64,000 nt of DNA from Pedococcus bigeumensis (lineage in GTDB: Bacteria; Actinomycetota; Actinomycetes; Actinomycetales; Dermatophilaceae): assembly GCF_006438965.1 (NCBI RefSeq), contig NZ_RCZM01000003.1, positions 558,001-622,000 of the forward strand. Direction: 5' to 3'. Each line of letters begins with the position of its first letter. The stretch's first letter is position 1. The notes beneath the pieces were generated by a model. The model was not told the DNA's origin. It worked only from the letters and a program-made list of their open reading frames with translations, and ran no database searches. The position numbers were made by a program, and so were the translations under genes. Shown one piece after another: positions 8,189 to 16,811 of this stretch.

Positions 8189-9646
8189 CTAACGCTCCTC
8201 CGGTGTCGACACGGCATACCGCTCGACGATGTGCTCGGCGGTCGCCAGCTCGGGGGACAGGTCGCGGTCCTCGACCCCCGCGGGCAGGCTCTCGCACCGC
8301 GCGAACGCCTCACCCAGCTCACCGATCGGCACGACTCCGCGCATCCGCAGGGCGCGGACGGTGCACACGAGCTCGACGGCGAGCATCCGCCGGTAGGCCG
8401 CCGTCGCGTCGCCCAGTCGCATTGCTGCCTGCCCGGCAAAGCTCGCGTCGTCCTCGATGCCCGCCGAGACGCCGGCCGTCTGCACGCTCGACGGTGTCGA
8501 TGCCACCCCGCGGATGGTTGACAACGCTGACGCCGCAACGTATTCCGCGATCAGCACGCCCGAGGAACCCATCGTCGAGTCCGACAGGAACAGCGGCAGC
8601 CCGCTGTCGGAGTCGGTGAGCGTGTGGCTGATCCGCGACTGCACCGCCTGCGCCGACCGCGTCAGTGCCAGCAGCGTCGTGTCCACTGCCAGCACGAGGT
8701 ATGCCGCGTGGAAGCCGCCGTGGTGGGTCACCTCGGCGACATCGCCGGTCCCGGTGAAGAGCGGGTTCTCGGACGCCGTGTTGGCGGCCGTCTCGACCAC
8801 TGCCTTGAGGTCGAGGATCGTGTCGAGGACGGGGCCGTGGACCTGCGGCCAGGTGCGCAGGCCGAAGAAGTCCTGGAGGTGGGCCGGCTCTCCGGGTTGG
8901 TCGGCCAGCAGCTCACCGAGCACCCGGATGACCTCACGTGCCCCGCGGAACGGAGTTGCCGCCGCGGCGGTCTCGCTGACTGCTTCCGGATTCCCCTGCA
9001 GGGCAACGAAACTCAGCGCGCATACGGTGTCGGCTGCACGGGCCAGGGCGTGCAGCGACGCGGCGTGCAGGCCCGTCTCGGCGATGGCGAACGCGTTGGA
9101 CGACATCAGCGGCAACGCATCTGCCGAGGTGAGCTGGACGTCGGCCCGACGTTCGCCCCCGGACCGTTCGCGCTCACCGATGAGGGCCAACCCGACCTCG
9201 GCCAGCGCCGTCAGGTCCCCGGTCCCGAGCGAGCCGTAGCGGTGCACCACCGGCAGGTCCTCGTCCGGCGCGCCCACGAGGTCGGCCAAGGTCTGGGCCA
9301 GGACAGGGTTGGCTCCCGAACCGCCTGCCAACAGCTGGTTGGCGCGCACGGCCAGAGCTGCGCGGACCACCGTGGACGGCATCACCTCGCCCCAGCCGGC
9401 CGCATGGGAGCGCAGCAGGCGGAGGCCGTGGTCGACCTTGGAGTCGGTGCTCTCCTCGCGGGCGGCCCCGACGCCGGTGGTGCGCCCGTAGACCGGTCGC
9501 CGCGAGCTGACCTCCGCGGCATGCTGGTGCGACCGCTCGGCGGCCGCCATGGCGGCCGGTTCGATGGAAGCAGGAGCCCCCTGGGCAGCCCGCTCCAGCG
9601 CGTCGAGATCGAGGCTGCGGCCGTCGAGGTGCACCGGTTGCGTCAC
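8189..9646 (-). CDS. Histidine/aromatic ammonia-lyase family protein lacking the MIO triad
   Basis: A 485-residue all-helical member of the HAL/PAL family. Family landmarks are visible: YGRTTGVG (the YGVNTGFG region, about residue 59), a dynamic-loop Glu in AGIEDD, THHGGFHA, and QDFFGLRT where classical HAL has QDxYSLR. The prosthetic-group segment, normally GSVGASGDLAPL, reads GSLGTGDLTAL: one residue is missing and Ala-Ser-Gly is replaced by Gly-Thr-Gly, so the standard MIO electrophile should not form. The Tyr of the QDPYSLR motif is also Phe. It may have a different chemistry or be a non-catalytic relative. The GTG start was chosen where homology begins. It is divergent from the OpuC operon with about 57 nt between. 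Confidence 0.8.
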   Translation of the reverse strand: MTQPVHLDGRSLDLDALERAAQGAPASIEPAAMAAAERSHQHAAEVSSRRPVYGRTTGVGAAREESTDSKVDHGLRLLRSHAAGWGEVMPSTVVRAALAVRANQLLAGGSGANPVLAQTLADLVGAPDEDLPVVHRYGSLGTGDLTALAEVGLALIGERERSGGERRADVQLTSADALPLMSSNAFAIAETGLHAASLHALARAADTVCALSFVALQGNPEAVSETAAAATPFRGAREVIRVLGELLADQPGEPAHLQDFFGLRTWPQVHGPVLDTILDLKAVVETAANTASENPLFTGTGDVAEVTHHGGFHAAYLVLAVDTTLLALTRSAQAVQSRISHTLTDSDSGLPLFLSDSTMGSSGVLIAEYVAASALSTIRGVASTPSSVQTAGVSAGIEDDASFAGQAAMRLGDATAAYRRMLAVELVCTVRALRMRGVVPIGELGEAFARCESLPAGVEDRDLSPELATAEHIVERYAVSTPEER

Positions 9647-9690
9647 GCCCGCCAGTATCGCGCCCGTCGCGCCTTGTCGGTGTGCTGGGT

Positions 9691-9704
9691 TAGGTTGATC
9701 CGCA
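9691..9704 (+). promoter_or_regulatory. Leaderless promoter -10 of the OpuC operon
   Basis: TAGGTT at 9691-9696 lies seven bases ahead of the ATG of the ABC ATPase, consistent with a leaderless transcript. No ribosome site is present, which supports the reading. Confidence 0.45.
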
Positions 9705-10822
9705 TGATCGCCTTCGACGGTGTCACGAAGAAGTTTCCGGACGGCACTGTTGCTGTCGACAGCTTGAGTCTCGAGGCACCCAGCGGCAAGATCACCGTCC
9801 TGGTCGGGCCCTCCGGCTGCGGCAAGACGACGTCCCTGCGCATGATCAACCGGATGATCCGGCCCACCTCGGGCACGATCACCCTGGACGGCAAGGACAC
9901 CGGGCGGATGAAGGAGTCCGAGCTGCGCCGCGGCATCGGCTACGTCATCCAGCACGCCGGCCTCTTCCCGCACCGCACCGTCCTCGACAACGTCTCGACC
10001 GTCCCGCGCCTGTTGGGGATGGACAAGACCGAGACCCGGAAGCGCTCGATGGAGCTGCTCGAACGCGTGGGGCTCGACCCGGCGTTCGCCAAGCGCTACC
10101 CGGCCCAGCTGTCGGGTGGTCAGCAGCAGCGCGTCGGTGTCGCTCGCGCACTCGCGGCCGACCCGCCGGTCATGCTGATGGACGAGCCGTTCAGCGCGGT
10201 TGACCCCGTGGTCCGCGAGCAGCTGCAGGACCAGTTCCTCCGGCTCCAGGGCGATCTCGGCAAGACGATCATCTTCGTCACGCACGACATCGACGAGGCC
10301 ATCAAGCTGGGCGACCAGGTGACGGTCCTCAAGGTCGGTGGGCATCTCGCCCAGATGGCCGCACCGGCATACCTGCTCGCCCACCCGGTCGACGACTTCG
10401 TGGCGGACTTCGTGGGACGTGACCGCGGCTACCGCGCGCTGTCCTTCCAGGCCACGCCGCGCCTGCCGCTCGCGGCGGAGCGCACGATCGCCATGGGGGA
10501 GAGCGCCGAAGGGGTCGACGCCGACTGGGTGCTGGTCGTCGACGACCAGAACCACCCCCTGGGCTGGGTCGAGCCGTTGCGGGCCAGGGGGGCGATCCGC
10601 ACCGAGATGTTGCACCGCGGAGGCACGGTGGCTCGCGCGAGCGGCCCGCTGCGTGGGGCCCTGGACTCCGCGCTGTCCAGTCCCAGCCGCCGCGGCGTGA
10701 TCGTGGACGACAGCGGCTCCCTCGTGGGCACCGTCAAGGCGCACGAGGTGCTGACCGCCATCGAGCAGGCGGACCGTCCCGAGCTCGCAGATCCCCGCAA
10801 GCCGGGGGCGCCGGCGGCATGA
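9704..10822 (+). CDS. opuCA: Glycine betaine/choline-type ABC transporter ATPase
   Basis: A 372-residue protein. It has Walker A GPSGCGKTT (about residues 37-45), the Q-loop in IQHAGLFPHRTV, signature LSGGQQQR, Walker B VMLMDEPFSAVD and the H-loop in FVTHDIDEA. The last 110 residues form a degenerate CBS-like regulatory domain (TIAMGESAEGVDADWVLVVD), as in OpuA/OpuC ATPases that sense ionic strength. It powers uptake of compatible solutes with the two permeases and binding protein that follow. The stop overlaps the next start (ATGA). A much longer upstream open frame is antisense to the lyase gene and was not used. Confidence 0.9.
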   Translation: MIAFDGVTKKFPDGTVAVDSLSLEAPSGKITVLVGPSGCGKTTSLRMINRMIRPTSGTITLDGKDTGRMKESELRRGIGYVIQHAGLFPHRTVLDNVSTVPRLLGMDKTETRKRSMELLERVGLDPAFAKRYPAQLSGGQQQRVGVARALAADPPVMLMDEPFSAVDPVVREQLQDQFLRLQGDLGKTIIFVTHDIDEAIKLGDQVTVLKVGGHLAQMAAPAYLLAHPVDDFVADFVGRDRGYRALSFQATPRLPLAAERTIAMGESAEGVDADWVLVVDDQNHPLGWVEPLRARGAIRTEMLHRGGTVARASGPLRGALDSALSSPSRRGVIVDDSGSLVGTVKAHEVLTAIEQADRPELADPRKPGAPAA

Positions 10823-11466
10823 CCTGGTTTTTCGACCACCTCGACGATGTGCTGAGCCGCGGGCTCCAGCACGCCTACCTTGCTGGCGTGCCCTTGGTGA
10901 TCGGTCTGCTCATCGCACTGCCGTTGGGGTGGTTGGCTCGGCGCTACAAGTTCCTCTATGCGCCCTTCACCGCCGGCTTCGGACTGCTCTACACGATCCC
11001 CAGCCTGGCCCTGTTCGTGATCCTTCCCGGTTTCCTCGGTATCCCCATCCTCGACCCGGTCAACGTCCTGGTCGCCATGACGATCTACACCGTGGCTCTC
11101 CTGGTCCGCACCGTGGCCGACGGACTCGGCGCAGTGCCGGACCACGTGCAGCAAGCCGCTACCGCGATGGGCTACACCCGGGTCAAGAGGTTCTTCGCGA
11201 TCGAGCTGCCGCTGGCAGTTCCGGTGATCTCCGCGGGCATGCGGGTGGCGGCGGTGAGCAACGTCAGCATCGTCAGCGTGGGGACCATCCTGGGGATCAA
11301 CCAGCTCGGACTGTTCTTCAGTGACGGTTTCAACCGCGACTTCTACGACCCGTTGTTCGTCGGGATCGCCGCCTGCATCGTGCTCGCGCTGCTCTTTGAC
11401 GCGGTCATCATCGTCCTGACGAGGCTGTTCACCCCGTGGCTGCGCGCGACGGGAGGACGGGCATGA
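10819..11466 (+). CDS. opuCB: OpuC-type ABC permease 1
   Basis: A 215-residue inner-membrane protein with five or six hydrophobic helices. The cytoplasmic coupling loop reads QQAATAMGYTRVKRFFAIEL, matching the BPD permease EAA motif, and the region IPSLALFVILPGFLG is typical of the OpuCB/ProW group. It is translationally coupled to the ATPase before it and the second permease after it. The transported substrate is presumably glycine betaine, choline or a related osmolyte, by family. Confidence 0.9.
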   Translation: MTWFFDHLDDVLSRGLQHAYLAGVPLVIGLLIALPLGWLARRYKFLYAPFTAGFGLLYTIPSLALFVILPGFLGIPILDPVNVLVAMTIYTVALLVRTVADGLGAVPDHVQQAATAMGYTRVKRFFAIELPLAVPVISAGMRVAAVSNVSIVSVGTILGINQLGLFFSDGFNRDFYDPLFVGIAACIVLALLFDAVIIVLTRLFTPWLRATGGRA

Positions 11467-12257
11467 TCAGCGGCCTCATCGACTGGCTCACCGACTCGGC
11501 CAACTGGTCGGGAAGCGATGGTGTCGTGGCTCGCACCGTCGAGCACCTCTGGTACTCCGGGATCTCCCTGTTCGTCGCCTGCCTCATCGCGATCCCTCTC
11601 GGCCTCGCGATCGGCCACACCGGTCGCGGCCGGTTCTTCGTGGTTAACCTGGCCGGTGCCGCGCGGGCCATCCCGAGCCTGGGCCTGCTCTACGTCATGG
11701 TGCTGTGGCTGTTCCCCAAGCTGGTCGGCGACTCCGCCTTCCTCGTGCCGAGCCTCATCGTCCTCATCGTGCTGGCGATCCCCCCGCTCATGGCCGGCGC
11801 CTACGCCGGGGTCGAGGGCGTCGATCCCGCCGCGCGCGATGCGGCCAAGGGAATGGGTATGACCGGCGGCCAGGTGCTGGCCAAGGTCGAGGTGCCCAAC
11901 GCGCTGCCCCTGATCTTCTCGGGGTTCCGCTCGGCCACCCTCCAGGTGATCGCGACGGCAACCCTCGCTGCGGTCGCGGGCACGGGTGGCCTCGGTCGGT
12001 TCCTGATCGACGGCCAGAAGGTCCGCGACTACCCGCAGATGGCCAGCGGCGCCCTGCTCGTGGCGGTCCTTGCCCTCGTGGTCGACCTCCTGCTCGCCGT
12101 GGTGCAGCGGTATGCCGTGTCGCCGGGGCTCACCGGCCGGGGCAGCGGGCGCCCCGCAGAGGGCGGAGGAGTCCGGAGGTCCAGCAGGCGATCAAATACC
12201 CCCCTCGATGTAGAGATTGTGTCTTCGCAGCGTACGGTGGATTCCCAGCACACCTGA
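11463..12257 (+). CDS. opuCD: OpuC-type ABC permease 2
   Basis: A 264-residue membrane protein with six predicted helices and the coupling loop DPAARDAAKGMGMTGGQVLA. IPSLGLLYVMVLWLFP parallels the other permease, so the two probably form a heterodimeric channel. The last 45 residues after YAVSP are Arg/Ser-rich and hydrophilic, longer than usual, and likely a cytoplasmic tail or partly non-conserved. The start ATG overlaps the previous stop. One octamer copy lies within its coding sequence. Confidence 0.9.
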   Translation: MISGLIDWLTDSANWSGSDGVVARTVEHLWYSGISLFVACLIAIPLGLAIGHTGRGRFFVVNLAGAARAIPSLGLLYVMVLWLFPKLVGDSAFLVPSLIVLIVLAIPPLMAGAYAGVEGVDPAARDAAKGMGMTGGQVLAKVEVPNALPLIFSGFRSATLQVIATATLAAVAGTGGLGRFLIDGQKVRDYPQMASGALLVAVLALVVDLLLAVVQRYAVSPGLTGRGSGRPAEGGGVRRSSRRSNTPLDVEIVSSQRTVDSQHT

Positions 12258-12278
12258 CCCAACGGTAGGAGCGGTTCC

Positions 12279-13205
12279 GTGAAGTTCAGCAAGATCACCC
12301 TGACCATCGCCACGGTGGCCGCACTCATGGCCACGTCCGCGTGCGGCAACTCCGGAGGCGACCCGCTGGCCACCTCCAGCACCTCCAGCTCCGGTGGTGG
12401 TGCTGGCAGCATCAAGGTCGGTTCAGCCGACTTCCCCGAGAGCGCCCTGCTCGCCGAGATCTACGCGGGTGCCCTCGAGGCCAAGGGCATCAAGGTCACC
12501 AAGAATCTCAACATCGGTGCCCGCGAGGCCTACATCCCGGCTCTCCAGGACGGGTCGATCGACCTGATCCCCGAGTACACCGGTGTGCTGCGCGACTACT
12601 TCAAGAAGGGCCAGACGGGCACTGACTCCGAGGCCGTCTACACCGAGCTCAAGGCCTCGGTCCCGGCCACGCTGACGGTGCTCGACAAGTCCGCGGCCGA
12701 GGACAAGGACGCCCTGGTCATGAAGAAGTCGAAGGCCGACCAGCTGGGCGTGAAGTCGATCGCCGACCTCGCCGGCAAGGCCGGTCAGCTCACGGTGGGT
12801 GGCCCGCCGGAGTGGAAGACGCGCGACACCGGCATCCCCGGGTTCAAGAAGATCTACGGGCTCGAGTTCAAGTCGTTCCGTCCGCTCGACGCGGGTGGCC
12901 CGCTCACGCTCGCTGCTCTCAAGAACGGCCAGATCGACGCCGGTGACCTGTTCACCACGGACCCGAGCATCGCCGCCAACAACCTGGTGGCGCTCGAGGA
13001 CCCGAAGAGCATGTACGCCGCGCAGAACGTCGTCCCGCTGATCACCAAGACCAAGAGCAACCCCACCATCGAGGGTGCGCTCAACGCCGTCTCGGCCAAG
13101 CTCGACACCGCAACGCTCGCCGCCCTCCTCAAGGAGGTCGTGGTGGACAAGAAGGACGCCGACGCGGTGGCCAAGGAGTTCCTGACCAAGAACGGCCTCG
13201 GCTGA
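12279..13205 (+). CDS. opuCC: Glycine betaine/choline ABC substrate-binding lipoprotein
   Basis: A 308-residue protein. A lipoprotein signal peptide ends at the lipobox TSAC (Cys22), so the mature protein is membrane-anchored outside the cell. A Ser/Gly-rich linker leads into the OpuAC-type binding domain (KVGSADFPESALLAEIYAGA, LIPEYTGVL, GDLFTTDPSI). It delivers the osmolyte to the permeases upstream. A GTG start with an AGGAGCGG-type site eight bases ahead is used. The operon ends at a strong terminator 60 nt downstream. Confidence 0.92.
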   Translation: MKFSKITLTIATVAALMATSACGNSGGDPLATSSTSSSGGGAGSIKVGSADFPESALLAEIYAGALEAKGIKVTKNLNIGAREAYIPALQDGSIDLIPEYTGVLRDYFKKGQTGTDSEAVYTELKASVPATLTVLDKSAAEDKDALVMKKSKADQLGVKSIADLAGKAGQLTVGGPPEWKTRDTGIPGFKKIYGLEFKSFRPLDAGGPLTLAALKNGQIDAGDLFTTDPSIAANNLVALEDPKSMYAAQNVVPLITKTKSNPTIEGALNAVSAKLDTATLAALLKEVVVDKKDADAVAKEFLTKNGLG

Positions 13206-13268
13206 GGTAGGACGGCCTCACCTGACGACTCGTCAGGTGGCCAGGCTCTGCAGGACCCCGGACAGGAC

Positions 13269-13311
13269 AAAGGCCGGGTGTGGCTCCCCCCGGAACCACA
13301 CCCGGCCTTTT
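13269..13311 (+). terminator. Rho-independent terminator of the OpuC operon
   Basis: AAAGGCCGGGTGTGG pairs perfectly with CCACACCCGGCCTTT (15 bp) around a 12-base loop and runs into a short T-stretch. This is a clear intrinsic terminator. Confidence 0.9.
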
Positions 13312-13440
13312 CGGCGTAGACCCCCCGGTCCGCCAACCCCAGATCCGCCGCCTCGGGAGACGCCCCTCCGCGTCTCCCGCAACTTCGGATCCAGTGATCT
13401 CCGTTGTCCACAAGAGTGCCGGGAGGAGGTATCGCCCGGC

Positions 13441-13484
13441 ATCGGTGAAACCACCGATATTCGTCAGTAGGTATTCGATAGCCT
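13441..13484 (+). promoter_or_regulatory. Promoter and inverted repeat upstream of the LuxR regulator
   Basis: ATCGGTG-AAAC-CACCGAT (13441-13458) is a perfect 7-bp inverted repeat followed by the near direct repeats ATATTCG and GTATTCG. TAGCCT at 13479-13484 ends six bases before the GTG start, fitting a leaderless transcript. The repeat may be an operator, possibly autoregulatory. Confidence 0.4.
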
Positions 13485-13490
13485 GAGCGG

Positions 13491-15923
13491 GTGCTGACTC
13501 CGTGCGTGGGTCGCGACGACGTTCTCGATCGCCTCCGACTTCTGCTCAGCAGCAACCGCTGGGTGACCCTGACCGGGGCTCCCGGGTGTGGGAAGACGCT
13601 CGTGGCCCGGCACACTGCCAGCGCCGCAACGCCCGTCGTCTGGGTCGCCGGCCACCACCACGCCACAACCGAGTCGCTCGTCACGGCCTGCCTCGACGCC
13701 CTCGATGCCGAGGTGGCCCCCGGTGACTCTCCGACCATGGCGCTCAAGCGCGCTCTCGACGGTCGGGACACCCTGCTGGTGCTCGACGGGGTGGACGCGC
13801 TCGAAGGCCTGGGCGAGATCCTCAACGACCTGGTGGAGGACGCCGACGGCTGGCGGCTTCTCTGCACGGCGACAACAGTCGCCGGGCGCCCCCACGAACG
13901 CGTCGTGCGGATGCCGCCGCTGCCGCTCCCATCGCCGAGGCAGCCCCTGGAGGGACCCGCCCTGGAGCTGCTGCTCGCTCGAGTGGCCGCGGCGGGTGGA
14001 CACTCGGTCGACCTCGAGCAGCATGACGCCCTCCTGCGGCGACTGCTCGGCGCGAGCGGTGGACTCCCGTCGCTCATCGAACAGCTGGCCGTCCAGATCG
14101 CCCTCATCGGGGTCAGCGACGTCTCGCCGGCTGCCTCGCTGGCCGAGGCCGTCCGTCGTTCCTACGACCTGCTCGACGCCGAACAGCAGCAGTGCTTCAG
14201 GCGGCTCGCACTGATCGGCCGACCCGTTGGACTCGACGTGCTCGCGGACGTGTGCGGAGTCGGCCGTCCGCAAGCGGTCCAGCTCGCTGCGGCGCTGGCC
14301 AGGCGCAGCCTCGTGGAGGTCGGCCCCGACGGCAGGTTCGACATGCTGCCACCGATGAGGGAGGTCGGCTGTGCCCTCGCCGAGGCCACCGACGATGCGC
14401 AGCAGTCCCTGACCGGCCTGCTCACCTGGGCCGACCGGGTCATCCCGCAGGACGTGAACGCCGGTTCGGCGGACGCTCCGTTCCTGTCCCAGCTCGCCCT
14501 GGTAGCCACCGCTGTTCGCCAGGCGTGTGCGGTCGAGGCCACCCGGCCGCGGGGTTACGCGCTCGCCAACCGCGCCTTTCCCTCGTTGTCGGCGGCCATG
14601 CGGGCCCGCGAAGCCCTCGACCTGATGGATGCCGCGCTGGCCAGCGGCGACGGGCCGCCCATCATCGGCTCGCAGCTGGCCCGCAGGGCCGGCATCTGCG
14701 CCTCCGAGGTACGCGGCACCTACGAAGGGCTTCGTCTGCTCGACCGGTCCGAGGAGCACGCCCGCGCCCTCGGCGAACCCATGCGGGACGTCGAGCTGGC
14801 CCGCACCGCCGCGATCCGGGCCGAGATGCACCTCGACGCCGGCGACCTCGTCTCGGCCCGCGCCGATGCCAAGCGGACCCTCGCCCTGGGCGGCGACGAC
14901 CCCTACGTGATCCGTCAGGTGCGCCGCACGCTGATGGATGTCTGCGTCTCCGCCGGCGACTTCGGGGAGGCCGAGCAGCTGGCTGCCCTCATCGTGGACT
15001 CTCCGCCTCCCGACGAGGTGTGGATCGCGCTGTCCGCCCGCACCCTCCAGGCCAAGGTGGCCTGGGAGCAAGGTCGTCTGGTCGAGGCGGCCTCCTTGGC
15101 GCTCTTCGCCCGGGCCCAGGCGCAGGAGATCCGCGAGGACCGCATCGCGCTGCTCGCCGACACGGTGCACCGGATGGTCGCCGGCGGTCCTGGCCTGAGC
15201 GTGGACGCCGAGACCCTGCCGTGGGCCGTGCGACTCACGGTGCAGCTCCAGGACGCTCGCGAGCTCCTGGCCATGGGTGACATCAGCCGCGCCGCGGGTC
15301 GTGCCGCCGACATCGTGGTGCTCGCCGACAGCAGCAAGCTGGGGCGCGACGCGGTCGAGGCCCGGCTTCTGGTGGCGGACGCCCTGATGAGTCTCGGAGA
15401 GCCCGTCCAGGCGCAGGCGTCCTACCTGTCCGTCTTGCGCCGTGCGGTCGAGGTCACGATGCCGCTGCGAGCCGCGGACGCACTCGACGGGCTGGCGGCC
15501 ATCGCCGCCGAGTCGGGCACGACGGCATACCGGCCGGTTGCCGGGGCGGCGGCAGCGCTGCGCGTCAGTCGCCGCGCCGTGGGGCGGGACCGTCCCGGTG
15601 TTGTGTATGCCGCGGGCGCGCTTCGTGACTGTCCCGCCGGGTGGCTCGAGCGGGGCCAGTTCACCGCGGACGGTGTCGCGGCGGTCGCGGCCCTGTTTGC
15701 CGGGCGCGAGCCGGCCGAGTCGTCGTCGTCACCGTTGCGAGTCCTGACCAAGGCCGAACGTGGGGTCGCCGAGCTCGTGGCCGAGGGACTGACCAGCCGG
15801 CAGATCGCGGAGCAGCTCTTCGTTTCACCGCGCACGGTCGACGCCCACCTGTCGCACATCTTCCGCAAGCTCGAGATCGCCTCGCGGGCCAAGCTCGCCG
15901 CGTTGATGGTCGAGATCGCCTGA
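13491..15923 (+). CDS. Large LuxR-family regulator with AAA/NB-ARC-like ATPase domain
   Basis: An 810-residue signal-transducing regulator. An N-terminal ATPase has Walker A GAPGCGKT (residues 29-36) and a Walker B-like strand LLVLDGVD. The middle 450 residues are a helical, TPR-like array. The last 62 residues are a LuxR/GerE helix-turn-helix: LTKAERGVAELVAEGLTSRQ, then SPRTVDAHLSHIFRKL. This is the LAL/MalT-like architecture, in which ATP and an effector bound by the repeats trigger DNA binding. No effector can be predicted. It stands alone; the acyltransferase gene follows within about 50 nt. Confidence 0.87.
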   Translation: MLTPCVGRDDVLDRLRLLLSSNRWVTLTGAPGCGKTLVARHTASAATPVVWVAGHHHATTESLVTACLDALDAEVAPGDSPTMALKRALDGRDTLLVLDGVDALEGLGEILNDLVEDADGWRLLCTATTVAGRPHERVVRMPPLPLPSPRQPLEGPALELLLARVAAAGGHSVDLEQHDALLRRLLGASGGLPSLIEQLAVQIALIGVSDVSPAASLAEAVRRSYDLLDAEQQQCFRRLALIGRPVGLDVLADVCGVGRPQAVQLAAALARRSLVEVGPDGRFDMLPPMREVGCALAEATDDAQQSLTGLLTWADRVIPQDVNAGSADAPFLSQLALVATAVRQACAVEATRPRGYALANRAFPSLSAAMRAREALDLMDAALASGDGPPIIGSQLARRAGICASEVRGTYEGLRLLDRSEEHARALGEPMRDVELARTAAIRAEMHLDAGDLVSARADAKRTLALGGDDPYVIRQVRRTLMDVCVSAGDFGEAEQLAALIVDSPPPDEVWIALSARTLQAKVAWEQGRLVEAASLALFARAQAQEIREDRIALLADTVHRMVAGGPGLSVDAETLPWAVRLTVQLQDARELLAMGDISRAAGRAADIVVLADSSKLGRDAVEARLLVADALMSLGEPVQAQASYLSVLRRAVEVTMPLRAADALDGLAAIAAESGTTAYRPVAGAAAALRVSRRAVGRDRPGVVYAAGALRDCPAGWLERGQFTADGVAAVAALFAGREPAESSSSPLRVLTKAERGVAELVAEGLTSRQIAEQLFVSPRTVDAHLSHIFRKLEIASRAKLAALMVEIA

Positions 15924-15976
15924 GCCGCCAAAAGCTCCGGGGCAACCGGCGCTGGTCGCGGCTCCGAACAACTCCC

Positions 15977-16738
15977 GTGCAGGACCTCACCTATCGAGTC
16001 GTCATCGGGCTCTGCCGCGCCCTGTTCCGCGCGTTCGGTCTGCGGATCACCGTGTCCGGTGCCGAGCGGCTGCCGGCCGCTGGTGCGGTCGTCGTGGCCG
16101 CGAACCACAGCAGCTTCCTCGACTTCATGTTCGTCGGGCTGGTCGGAGTGCGACGCGGCCGGCTCGTGCGGTTCATGGCCAAGGAGTCGGTGTTCCGGTC
16201 GAGGCTGTCGGGCCCGTTGATGCGCGCCATGAGCCACCTCCCCGTCGACCGCGCGCACGGTGAGCTCGCGGCCCGGCAGGCGCACCGGGCGCTGTGGGCC
16301 GGTGAGGTCGTGGGGGTCTATCCCGAGGCGACGATCGGCCGGGCGTTCGTCGTCAAGGACCGCGAGGACTTCCGACGGGGGGCGGCCTACCTCGCGATCG
16401 CGACCGGAGCGCCGCTGGTCCCGGTGGCGCACTGGGGCATCCACCGCATCTTCACCGTCGACGGCCGCTACTCCCTGCGGCGCGGCAAGGCGGTCGAGGT
16501 GGTCGTCGGTGAGCCCCTGGTGCCGCTCGCCGGGGAGACCGCGGAAGCCCTCACCGTCCGACTGCACGACCGACTGGCCGAGATGGTCGACGAGCTCGTG
16601 GAGCGCTATCCGCAGCCACCGGCCGATCCCGTGAACGCCTGGTGGTGGCCGGCATCCCGCGGCGGTGCCGCCCCCACGCTCACGGTCGCACGAGCGCTCG
16701 ACGAAGCAGCCGTCAGCAAAGCCGACACCCGACGGTGA
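15977..16738 (+). CDS. PlsC-like 1-acyl-sn-glycerol-3-phosphate acyltransferase
   Basis: A 253-residue membrane-associated acyltransferase. It carries the HX4D motif (NHSSFLD, about residue 47), block II FMAKESVFRS, a variant block III YPEATI where most members have FPEGT, and block IV VPVAH. It should transfer an acyl chain from acyl-CoA to lysophosphatidate or a related lipid acceptor at the inner membrane. The Gly-to-Ala change in block III is common in divergent actinobacterial paralogues and leaves the acceptor uncertain. The GTG start was chosen just before the conserved core, since a longer open frame reads back antisense into the regulator. Confidence 0.85.
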   Translation: MQDLTYRVVIGLCRALFRAFGLRITVSGAERLPAAGAVVVAANHSSFLDFMFVGLVGVRRGRLVRFMAKESVFRSRLSGPLMRAMSHLPVDRAHGELAARQAHRALWAGEVVGVYPEATIGRAFVVKDREDFRRGAAYLAIATGAPLVPVAHWGIHRIFTVDGRYSLRRGKAVEVVVGEPLVPLAGETAEALTVRLHDRLAEMVDELVERYPQPPADPVNAWWWPASRGGAAPTLTVARALDEAAVSKADTRR

Positions 16739-16741
16739 AAT

Positions 16742-16757
16742 GGGGCCAGTTGGCCCC
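16742..16757. terminator. Short hairpin between convergent genes
   Basis: GGGGCCA-GT-TGGCCCC forms 7-bp arms directly after the acyltransferase stop, in the gap between two convergent genes. It may stop transcription from either side; there is no U-tract. Confidence 0.4.
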
Positions 16758-16811
16758 GTTCCCGCGGCGCCACGGGTATGCCGCGGTGCTGGGTGAGCGG
16801 TTGGCTCGACG

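Noticed and set aside
8624-9703. N-terminal extension of the OpuCA ATPase of about 360 codons
   Set aside because: Antisense to the lyase-like gene; ABC homology starts exactly at ATG 9704 with a leaderless promoter.
13464-15170. 568-residue minus-strand open frame opposite the LuxR regulator
   Set aside because: No domain; the plus strand has Walker A and a LuxR HTH in one frame.
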